Shown here piece by piece: positions 1 through 5,445 of a stretch of DNA of 5,814 nucleotides (its first letter is position 1; each line of letters opens with the position of its first letter). The translations under genes and the position numbers were made by a program. Below the pieces are notes generated by a model. It worked only from the letters and a program-made list of their open reading frames with translations, searched no databases and was not told the DNA's origin. The stretch is from the NCBI GenBank assembly GCA_020057535.1, contig JAGVFS010000009.1, forward strand, positions 1 to 5,814, written 5' to 3'. Origin of the DNA: Patescibacteria group bacterium. Its GTDB lineage: Bacteria > Patescibacteriota > Patescibacteriia > UBA2591 > PGYQ01.

Positions 1-42
1 TAGTTGGTTGATAAAACGTTAAAACGTTTTAAATTTATTTTT

Positions 43-48
43 TATAAT
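43..48 (+). promoter_or_regulatory. Candidate -10 box of the GtrA-family gene
   Basis: A perfect TATAAT lies 57 bases before the ATG at 105. No good -35 lies at the normal distance: the best is an A/T-only TTAAAA about 18 bases upstream. A TTGATA at 8-13 is too far away. Transcription from this site would start near 55, inside the small inverted repeat at 51-66. In DNA this AT-rich such boxes are common by chance, so support is modest. Confidence 0.35.
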
Positions 49-50
49 TT

Positions 51-66
51 TACCTATTATTAGGTA
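51..66. repeat. Small perfect inverted repeat upstream of the GtrA-family gene
   Basis: TACCTA and TAGGTA form a perfect 6-bp stem around a TTAT loop. It sits just downstream of the TATAAT at 43-48, around the expected transcription start, where a repressor could bind or a short 5' hairpin could form. It has no T-tract and is too short for a terminator. The function is unknown. Confidence 0.4.
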
Positions 67-104
67 GTTCTTGTTAGTGTGTAGTATTTATTTATTTGTT
101 TTAT

Positions 105-506
105 ATGAAAAAACAATTTGTAAAATTTTTTATTGTTGGAATAGTTAATACAGGATTAGATTTTATTTTGTTTAATTTTTTAATTTGGTTGACTAAAATT
201 TATCAAGGTGAATGGTTGGGATTATTGAATTTTATCGCATTTTCTTTGGCAACTATAAATAGTTATTTCTTAAATAAATTTTGGACATTTAAAAAAAAGG
301 AGTCTAGTCCCTTTTTAAAATTTTTTTTAATTAGTTTGATTGGTTGCGCTATAAATACAAGTATTGTTTATTATATTGCCACTTTTGTTTCGCCATTTTT
401 TAATGTCTCTCAATTACTTTGGGTAAATATTGCTAAACTTTTAGCAATTTTAATCTCTATGTGTTGGAATTTTATTGGATATAAATTTTGGGTTTTTCAA
501 AAATAA
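105..506 (+). CDS. GtrA-family membrane protein (putative lipid-linked sugar flippase)
   Basis: This 133-residue protein consists almost wholly of four membrane spans, at about residues 7-28, 38-55, 70-93 and 103-125. That is the usual size and topology of the GtrA family. Diagnostic features are the N-terminal F-x-x-VG-x-x-NT pattern (residues 8-16), NSYFLNKFWTF (52-62) after the second span, and its echo WNFIGYKFWVF (121-131) at the C-terminus. GtrA-like proteins are thought to help move polyprenyl-phosphate-linked sugars across the cytoplasmic membrane. The neighbouring GT2 and GT-C-type genes fit that role, although they lie on the opposite strand. I chose the ATG at 105 because MKKQFVKF is typical of the family; an in-frame TTG at 96 would add only three residues. 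No Shine-Dalgarno sequence precedes it. The gene ends in TAA, 8 bp from the stop codon of the convergent PIG-V-like gene. The substrate cannot be read from the sequence. Confidence 0.9.
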   Translation: MKKQFVKFFIVGIVNTGLDFILFNFLIWLTKIYQGEWLGLLNFIAFSLATINSYFLNKFWTFKKKESSPFLKFFLISLIGCAINTSIVYYIATFVSPFFNVSQLLWVNIAKLLAILISMCWNFIGYKFWVFQK

Positions 507-514
507 TTTAAAAT

Positions 515-1621
515 TTAACCGCTCCAATAATTATTTACAAATAAAATAATATACATAGCTAAAAAAAGAATAGAAAAAAATGCCCAAGCTTGTTTTAAAT
601 ATTGATTTTTAATTAAAGCTATTAAAATATACATAGGGAATAAAACTAAAACAAAACGATTAATACTCATAAAAGTCCCTGTGCTTAATGGAATAATTAT
701 TGAAACTAACATATAGAGACCGTAAGAAATGCGTAATTTTTTAAAAACAAAATAAATAATCACTAGAATAAAAATTACAAAAAAAATATCTAAACAAAAA
801 TTAACAATTGCGGGATTACTAAATAATAAAAAATGTTCTCTGTTTATTTGGAATGTTCTGCCCCACCATACTTGCGCTTTAAAAAATAAAAGAAAATCGT
901 CAAATTTAAAATAATAAAAAAGAAAAATTCCTAAAGTTCCTATTGGAATAAGAAAAATTGATAATAATTTGAGATTAAAACAACGAATCAAATTAAAATT
1001 ATAATTTTTTAAAAATTCCCACAAAAGAGGGATGAAAAGTAATAGTCCTGTTATTTTAGTTAGAGAAGCAAATAGTCCGAATATTCCCGCTAATAAAAAG
1101 TTTTTCTTAAATCCATAATAAAAAGTAGCCAAAGAAAGAAAAAGGAACAAAGATTCAGTATAAATTGCATTTAGAAAAAAAGCGGTAGGAAAAATAAGTA
1201 AAAAAAGAATGGGTAAATATGGATCAATTTCAGGATGAAATTTTTTAGTTATTTTAAAGAAATAAAAAAGCGCTAAAAAAAGAAAAATACAACTTAAAAT
1301 TCAACCTGCTAAAATAAAATTTCCACCAGTTAGAAAAGATGTTTTTTTTATAAAAAAAGGATAGAGGGGAAGAAAAGCAGTTGTTGAAAGTTTATCATAT
1401 CCTTCAAAAAAGTAGCCATTTTTAGCAATATCTAAATACCAAACAGAATCCCAATTAGCATGAATAGAAATTAAATTCCAGTTTTGCTTTTGATAAAATT
1501 CATTTGAATTAATCCAAGATTGAGCAGTATCACTTTTTAAATTTAAACGGTTAAGAGCAAAAAGAGCAAATATATTTATTATTAAAAGCCATAAAAAGAA
1601 AATGACAATTATTTTTTTCAT
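515..1621 (-). pseudogene. PIG-V-like GT-C mannosyltransferase interrupted by one in-frame TGA
   Basis: One reading frame of 368 codons runs from the ATG at 1621 to the TAA at 515 and is broken only by a TGA at 1303-1301 (codon 107). The halves share the same frame and together give one PIG-V-like integral membrane glycosyltransferase. Enzymes of this family use polyprenyl- or dolichyl-phosphate-mannose as donor on the outer membrane face. Family features lie on both sides of the TGA. Before it are an N-terminal membrane span, then HANWDSVWYLDIAKNGY (54-70, with the expected catalytic acidic residue in the first outer loop) and FLPLYPFF (83-90). After it are FPTAFFLNAIYTE (144-156), LTKITGLLLFIP (187-198) and SINRFVLVLFP (319-329). 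Many hydrophobic spans follow, and the C-terminus looks complete. The start overlaps the upstream glycosyltransferase stop as ATGA, and AAGGA lies 3 nt before the ATG. If TGA stops translation, only 106 residues are made and the enzyme is dead. Alternatives are a sequencing error, a very recent mutation or recoding. Confidence 0.85.
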
Positions 1622-2331
1622 AAATCCTTAATTTTAAGTTTAAAAATAGTAAGGAAAAAAAGAATTATTTCTTTGAAAGATAATTTTGATTTTCCTCTTT
1701 GACGATCTATAAAAGTAATGGGCACTTCTTTAATTTTAAAATTTTTTCTTTCACAAAGATAAATTATTTCTTCTAAAAAAGAATAGCCATTGCTTTTTAT
1801 TTTTTTAAAATCTAAATTTTCTAAAACTTCTTTTTTATAACATCTAAATCCGCTAGTTAAATCGCGGGTTTTTAATTTTAAAATCCATCTAGAACTTAAA
1901 TTAGCTCCCAAACTCATCAAACTTCTAAGAATTCCCCAACCAATAATTTTTCCATTTTTTATTCTTCTTGATCCTATAATTATATCAAACCCTTTATCTA
2001 TTTTATTTAAGAAATTTGGAATTTCTTTTGGATTATGAGAAAAATCAGCATCCATTTGAAAAATTAGATCAGCTTTTTTATTTAAAGCAAATTCAAAACC
2101 GGCGAGATAAGCGCCTCCAATTCCTAATTTTTTTTCTCGTTGAATAAGATAGAGAAATGGGAATTTTAATTTGCAGTTTTCTATTATGTCTCCGGTTTTA
2201 TCTAGTGAATTATCATCAACAATTAAAATATGAAGATTTTTTATTTTTAAATTAAAAATTTCTTCTACTAATTTTTGAATATTTTCTTTTTCATTATAAG
2301 TTGGAATAATGATAAAAATATTTTTTTCCAT
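1618..2331 (-). CDS. Family 2 glycosyltransferase, polyprenyl/dolichyl-phosphate mannose synthase-like
   Basis: This 237-residue protein is a close match to Dpm1-type GT2 enzymes, which move mannose (or another hexose) from a nucleotide sugar to a polyprenyl phosphate on the cytoplasmic membrane face. Visible motifs in order are IPTYNEKENI (9-18), the nucleotide-binding VDDNS (38-42), GIGGAYLAGF (70-79), the metal-binding DAD in QMDADFSHNP (92-101), IIGSRR (118-123), LTSGFRCYKKEVL (158-170), GYSFLEEI (182-189) and the tail FIDRQRGKSKLS (207-218). The length is that of the soluble, single-domain form; there is no C-terminal GtrA-like membrane domain, and a separate GtrA-family gene lies nearby. 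It starts 18 bp after the upstream membrane protein and its TGA overlaps the ATG of the PIG-V-like gene. It therefore probably supplies that enzyme's lipid-linked donor. No Shine-Dalgarno sequence is visible. The sugar it uses is inferred from the family only. Confidence 0.93.
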   Translation of the reverse strand: MEKNIFIIIPTYNEKENIQKLVEEIFNLKIKNLHILIVDDNSLDKTGDIIENCKLKFPFLYLIQREKKLGIGGAYLAGFEFALNKKADLIFQMDADFSHNPKEIPNFLNKIDKGFDIIIGSRRIKNGKIIGWGILRSLMSLGANLSSRWILKLKTRDLTSGFRCYKKEVLENLDFKKIKSNGYSFLEEIIYLCERKNFKIKEVPITFIDRQRGKSKLSFKEIILFFLTIFKLKIKDL

Positions 2332-2349
2332 AATTTTTAATATTAAAGA

Positions 2350-3930
2350 TTAGCGAATTTGATAAATTCTAAATTTTGAATCTTGATAAATTAAAGAAAA
2401 ATAATTAGCATCCAAAATAATTGAAGCTTTAACAACAAAAAAACTAACATTATATTTTTTATTTAAATTTAAAATGAAGTCTTGGTTTGTATATTGCGAC
2501 TGATAAAATTGATTGGCTAAATTTATTCTTTGATTCCATTCTAAAATATCTAAATTTTTTAAAGGCATACTTTTCCAATCTACTAAAATTGGCATTCCTG
2601 TTTTTATTCTAAAATCTTCTAAAGAAATTGGAATTAAATATACCCCTTTATTTTTTTGATTTTTAACATATTTAAATAGAGATTCTTGATCATTTTTCTT
2701 ATGAAACTCACGATATGTTTGATTAAAACCATAAATCGACAAGAATAGAATAAAAAAAATATTTATTATACAAAAAATCAACCACGATTTTTTATTAAAT
2801 GATATATTTTTAATTAACCAAGAAAAAATAAGAATAGTAGAAAGTGGCGCTAAAATTACAGAAACACGCCATGGAAAAAGCAATGCTAAAAGAGGGGCAT
2901 GATTAAAATAATAGATTATACTTAAAAATAAACTTATTAAAAAAGGAATTAGTAAAATCCAAAAAATTTTTTTTCTCCATGTTAGCGCTATTGCCGATAT
3001 GATTATTAACAATTTTAAAGATTGAATTGGAGTAAACCAATATTCTATTACTGTATGATGTGGTTGTCTAATAAAAGCGCTAATTTGCAATGTTTGTTGA
3101 TGTAAATCAAATGGAATATTTATTCCTTTTATAAAAAAGAAATAAAAACTTATTATTGGTAAAATGCAGAGTATAAAAAAAGTTATTATTTTTAAACTTT
3201 TTTTATATTTTTTTTCTGTTAAATATAATATAAGGCCATATGATAGAACGATGCTTGACGCTGGCAGTAAAAGTGATGGATGGAAAGATACAGCAAGAGC
3301 TAATAAAAAGGAAGATAAATAATATTTTTTCTTTAAAAAAGCAAAGATTGAAACAAAAATCAATACACCAAATTGAGAAGGTTGAAAATACCCAGAAAGA
3401 ATGTATTGACCAGCAAATCCGTCTCGTAGTAATTCACTAAGATTAATTTTAAAAAGATCAATAGAAATATTTGCGAAATAAGCCGAATGTAAAAATACAA
3501 TAAAAGAAAAAAGAAGAATATAGAAAGTTTTATTGTTTTTGATTTTAAAAATTGTTTCTGATATTCGAATTAATATCCAAATATATATTGAACAAAGTAA
3601 AAAATAAAATAAATAAAACCAAATTTCAGATAAAAATCGTTTGATTAAAAAAACTAAAAATGTAAAAACAGGAGTATAATCTGTTGTTCCAACAAACCAA
3701 TCGCCAGCAAGAAATCCATGTTGAGCTTTTGATAGGCCAAAAAGAAAATATTGATTTTGGTTGCTATAGTAAAGAGGAAATAAAATTTGAGAAAGTGTAA
3801 AGAAAAAACCAATTCCTAAAATAAATATAAATAATCGTAAACAATTGACATTAATTTTGTTCATAAAATATTTTGATTGTTTAAGATGTTTAATGTCTTT
3901 GCATATATCTGACATAAAACCTAATTTCAT
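2350..3930 (-). CDS. Large multi-spanning membrane protein, GT-C-like, possibly DUF6798 type
   Basis: This 526-residue protein has roughly nine to eleven membrane spans between residues 31 and 401, then a soluble C-terminal region of about 125 residues. Recognisable stretches are YYSNQNQYFLFGL (54-66) with GDWFV (76-80) in the first outer loop, QPSQFGVL (183-190), FHPSLLLP (216-223), RQPHH (288-292), FPWRVSV (352-358) and, in the tail, TGMPILVDWKSMP (444-456) followed by LEWNQRI (463-469). The pattern resembles polytopic proteins ending in a DUF6798-type domain, and the architecture resembles GT-C glycosyltransferases; both are from memory. It heads the run that includes the Dpm1-like and PIG-V-like genes, so a role in extracytoplasmic glycan assembly is plausible but unproven. 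The start is uncertain. ATG at 3930 gives the longest form. ATG at 3915 follows AGG by 4 nt. ATG at 3864 (MNKINVN) would place the start just before the first span. Confidence 0.8.
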   Translation of the reverse strand: MKLGFMSDICKDIKHLKQSKYFMNKINVNCLRLFIFILGIGFFFTLSQILFPLYYSNQNQYFLFGLSKAQHGFLAGDWFVGTTDYTPVFTFLVFLIKRFLSEIWFYLFYFLLCSIYIWILIRISETIFKIKNNKTFYILLFSFIVFLHSAYFANISIDLFKINLSELLRDGFAGQYILSGYFQPSQFGVLIFVSIFAFLKKKYYLSSFLLALAVSFHPSLLLPASSIVLSYGLILYLTEKKYKKSLKIITFFILCILPIISFYFFFIKGINIPFDLHQQTLQISAFIRQPHHTVIEYWFTPIQSLKLLIIISAIALTWRKKIFWILLIPFLISLFLSIIYYFNHAPLLALLFPWRVSVILAPLSTILIFSWLIKNISFNKKSWLIFCIINIFFILFLSIYGFNQTYREFHKKNDQESLFKYVKNQKNKGVYLIPISLEDFRIKTGMPILVDWKSMPLKNLDILEWNQRINLANQFYQSQYTNQDFILNLNKKYNVSFFVVKASIILDANYFSLIYQDSKFRIYQIR

Positions 3931-4036
3931 ATTTATTAAATAGAATTAGTGTTAAATTTATAAATTTTTACAATATATTTTAGTTTAATTAAATTTTTAT
4001 TAATAAAACTTTGGCAAAAATCCCGAACAATATTAT

Positions 4037-4072
4037 AAAATTTTTTATTTTAACTAAAAAAATTTTTTATTT
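4037..4072. repeat. Direct repeat of an A-tract/T-tract block with 22-bp period
   Basis: A perfect 14-bp block, AAAATTTTTTATTT, occurs at 4037-4050 and again at 4059-4072. The 22-bp spacing is about two helical turns, so the A-tracts face the same side and the DNA is likely bent. It lies in the 203-bp gap between the ATPase gene and the large membrane-protein gene, just downstream of the candidate promoter at 4090-4118. Low-complexity DNA makes such repeats easy to obtain by chance. Confidence 0.5.
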
Positions 4073-4089
4073 AAAAAAATAAATGGTTT

Positions 4090-4118
4090 ATTTAAGAGAA
4101 ATTAATAAAATTTGTCAA
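4090..4118 (-). promoter_or_regulatory. Candidate promoter of the membrane protein/glycosyltransferase run
   Basis: On the minus strand a perfect TTGACA (4118-4113) is followed after 17 bp by TTAAAT (4095-4090), which matches four of six -10 positions. It begins 16 bp past the ATPase stop codon and would give a leader of about 150 bases before the ATG at 3930. A second, lone TATAAT lies at 4037-4032 on the same strand without a convincing -35. Either could drive the three downstream genes separately from the ATPase. Confidence 0.4.
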
Positions 4119-4133
4119 AGTTTAGTTATTAAT

Positions 4134-5312
4134 TTATATTAATCCGCTTAGAAATTTATCGGCGCTGATTGTTCGGATATTGTTTTGCCAAAAATCGATT
4201 TTTGATTCTTTTATTATTTGATAGGCAAAAGGAATATTTAATTTTTTAACAAAATATTTCAAATGTTTAGATGGTTGACTATCTAATGTTTTAACTTCCA
4301 CTGCAAACCAAGGTTTTTTATTCACTGTTATCAAAAAATCAACTTCTCTGCCTTCTATGTCGCGTAAAAAATATAATTCAACTTTATAGCCTTCAGTATC
4401 GCGCAAAAAATGAGACATTTTTAATAAATGAGACGCAATCATATTTTCTAATTTACTGCCTTTATTTTGAATCTGCGACCAATCCCATAAATATATTTTT
4501 GGTTCTTTGCGTAGAGATTTAATAGTTTTAATTGAAAATGGATAAATCCTAAAATGATAATAAAATCTTTCTAAAATATCCATCCATAAAGAAATTGTTT
4601 TATGCGCAACTTGTAAATCTTCTCGCAAGCTATTTAATGATAAAAGCGACCCGACTTTTTCTGGCAAAATTTCTACTAATATTTGCAAAGCTGATAAATC
4701 GCGCACTTGCTCAACATCTCGAATATCTTCTTTAATTAATCTATCCAAACGTTCATTGTGAAATCGACGCAATGTTTTTTGATTTTTTTTAATAAATGGT
4801 TCTGGAAAACCGCCAAAAAAAAATAAATCTTCAAAGATTTTTGCTGAAATTTTTTTATTATCATAAAAAGTTAATTCTTTTAATATTTTTATATTTGGTT
4901 TTATTTGCAATATCTCAGCTAAAGAAAAAGGATGGAGCCGATAATAATGATATCTTCCCATTAAAGAATCCCCACCTTTTCTATATAAATCAAGTCGAGC
5001 GCTTCCAGTGACCAAAATATGAAATTTTTTTTTATATTTATCAAACTCTCCTTTAATATAATTTTTCCATTGTTTGTATTTATGAATTTCATCAAAAATA
5101 ATTAAAGTAGACTCGGCATCAAATTTTTTCTGTAAAATTATTTTTTGATCTTCGCGATTATCCCAATTAAGATAGGTATAATTTTTATAATTATTTGCGC
5201 CAATATATTGAGCTAAAGTGGTTTTGCCTACTTGTCTAGGTCCTCCAATAAAAACCATTTTATTCTTTAAATCAGAAACTATTGATGAATGTAGGTATCT
5301 ATTTTTTGTCAT
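4134..5312 (-). CDS. AAA_14/DUF4143-family ATPase
   Basis: This 392-residue protein has the full two-part layout of the family. The N-terminal AAA_14 ATPase shows Walker A GGPRQVGKTT (23-32), Walker B LIIFDEIHK (70-78), the sensor-like VTGSARL (101-107) and the conserved GRYHYYRLHPFSLAEI (119-134). GGFPEPF (167-173) marks the switch to the DUF4143 half, followed by a winged-helix-like stretch (about 220-250). The C-terminal restriction-nuclease-like fold carries REVDFLI (322-328) and AVEVK (337-341), so D325, E339 and K341 may form a PD-(D/E)XK-type site. The biochemical role of the family is not settled; copies are common and mobile in CPR bacteria and archaea. It has its own strong promoter and a leader of only about 23 bases without a properly spaced Shine-Dalgarno sequence. 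It uses GCG and CGC codons more freely than its neighbours, which hints at later acquisition. No link to the glycosylation genes is evident. The ORF looks intact. Confidence 0.92.
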   Translation of the reverse strand: MTKNRYLHSSIVSDLKNKMVFIGGPRQVGKTTLAQYIGANNYKNYTYLNWDNREDQKIILQKKFDAESTLIIFDEIHKYKQWKNYIKGEFDKYKKKFHILVTGSARLDLYRKGGDSLMGRYHYYRLHPFSLAEILQIKPNIKILKELTFYDNKKISAKIFEDLFFFGGFPEPFIKKNQKTLRRFHNERLDRLIKEDIRDVEQVRDLSALQILVEILPEKVGSLLSLNSLREDLQVAHKTISLWMDILERFYYHFRIYPFSIKTIKSLRKEPKIYLWDWSQIQNKGSKLENMIASHLLKMSHFLRDTEGYKVELYFLRDIEGREVDFLITVNKKPWFAVEVKTLDSQPSKHLKYFVKKLNIPFAYQIIKESKIDFWQNNIRTISADKFLSGLI

Positions 5313-5341
5313 AAAAAAATTTAATAAATATTTTCCTATAA

Positions 5342-5369
5342 ATTATACCGAAGTCAAAAAAAAAGTCAA
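5342..5369 (-). promoter_or_regulatory. Strong consensus promoter of the AAA_14/DUF4143 gene
   Basis: On the minus strand TTGACT (5369-5364, five of six -35 positions) is separated by 16 bp from a perfect TATAAT (5347-5342). Transcription should start near 5335, giving a leader of about 23 bases before the ATG at 5312. A second TTGAC lies within the spacer after a T9 run. The -10 box abuts and partly overlaps ACTTCGGTA, one arm of the inverted repeat described separately, so a protein bound there would block RNA polymerase. Confidence 0.75.
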
Positions 5370-5387
5370 GAATTTTCTACTTCGGTA
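5346..5387. repeat. Operator-like inverted repeat flanking the ATPase promoter
   Basis: TACCGAAGT at 5346-5354 and ACTTCGGTA at 5379-5387 form a perfect 9-bp inverted repeat separated by 24 bp. One arm touches the -10 box and the other lies upstream of the -35 box of the ATPase promoter. These are the GC-richest words in an otherwise nearly all-AT gap, which suggests selection. Similarity extends past the arms: TTTTGACTTCGGTATAA on the minus strand and TTTCTACTTCGGTAGAA on the plus strand agree at 14 of 17 positions. This could be an autoregulatory operator; no regulator gene is visible in the window. Confidence 0.55.
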
Positions 5388-5393
5388 GAAAAT
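5372..5393 (-). terminator. Perfect 9-bp hairpin with TTCG loop, possible terminator of the right-edge glycosyltransferase
   Basis: ATTTTCTAC (5372-5380) and GTAGAAAAT (5385-5393) pair perfectly around TTCG. In plus-strand RNA the loop would be the extra-stable cUUCGg tetraloop. In the minus-strand transcript of the glycosyltransferase that ends at 5446, the hairpin comes 52 bases after the stop codon and is followed, after 7 bases, by nine Us. That gap is long for a textbook intrinsic terminator, and the T-run doubles as promoter spacer. The hairpin itself is clear; its role as terminator, operator or both is uncertain. Confidence 0.45.
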
Positions 5394-5445
5394 ATAAGAA
5401 TTATTTTTTTGCATAAACAACCGCTTATTTTATTTTTATAAATTT

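Larger units (their letters stand above)
4011..4191. repeat. Imperfect inverted repeat spanning the 3' end of the ATPase gene
   Basis: The arm at 4011-4030 (TTGGCAAAA then CCGAACAA) is repeated on the opposite strand at 4191-4169, inside the coding end of the ATPase gene. The halves match, and the joint differs by a short insertion. Read on the plus strand, the intergenic arm would encode WQKSRTIL followed by a stop, compared with WQNNIRTIS at residues 375-383 of the ATPase. It may be a scrap of a second copy of the gene in the opposite orientation, or chance. It is too far apart and too AT-rich for a terminator. Confidence 0.3.

Noticed and set aside
501..536. Inverted repeat AAATAATT/AATTATTT across the convergent stops, as a shared terminator
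   Set aside because: The stem is A/T only, the loop is 20 bases long, and no clear T-tract follows on either strand. It is expected by chance in this composition.
1301..1303. TGA read as selenocysteine
   Set aside because: The codon lies in a hydrophobic span of a glycosyltransferase family not known to use selenocysteine, and I saw no convincing downstream hairpin or any selenocysteine-related gene.
2336..2347. Perfect palindrome TTTAATATTAAA between the membrane-protein and Dpm1-like genes
   Set aside because: It is only A and T, lies in an 18-bp gap and is likely to arise by chance.
3240..3440. Open plus-strand stretch of 66 codons
   Set aside because: It lies inside the well-supported minus-strand membrane-protein gene, is lysine/glutamine-rich low-complexity sequence and matches no family. 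It is an antisense shadow.
4354..4410. Internal repeat in the ATPase: FLRDTEGYK (302-310) and FLRDIEGRE (315-323)
   Set aside because: From memory, this subfamily normally carries two such turns before the EVDF motif, so it is a family feature rather than a recent duplication.
4796..5011. Open plus-strand stretch of 71 codons
   Set aside because: It is antisense to the conserved AAA_14 domain of the ATPase gene and has no recognisable features of its own.
5343..5414. Minus-strand 23-codon ORF starting MQKNNSYIFYRS
   Set aside because: It runs through the hairpin and promoter and its stop is part of the TATAAT box. No ribosome-binding site is seen, and a leader peptide would have to be transcribed from further upstream. 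Most likely chance.
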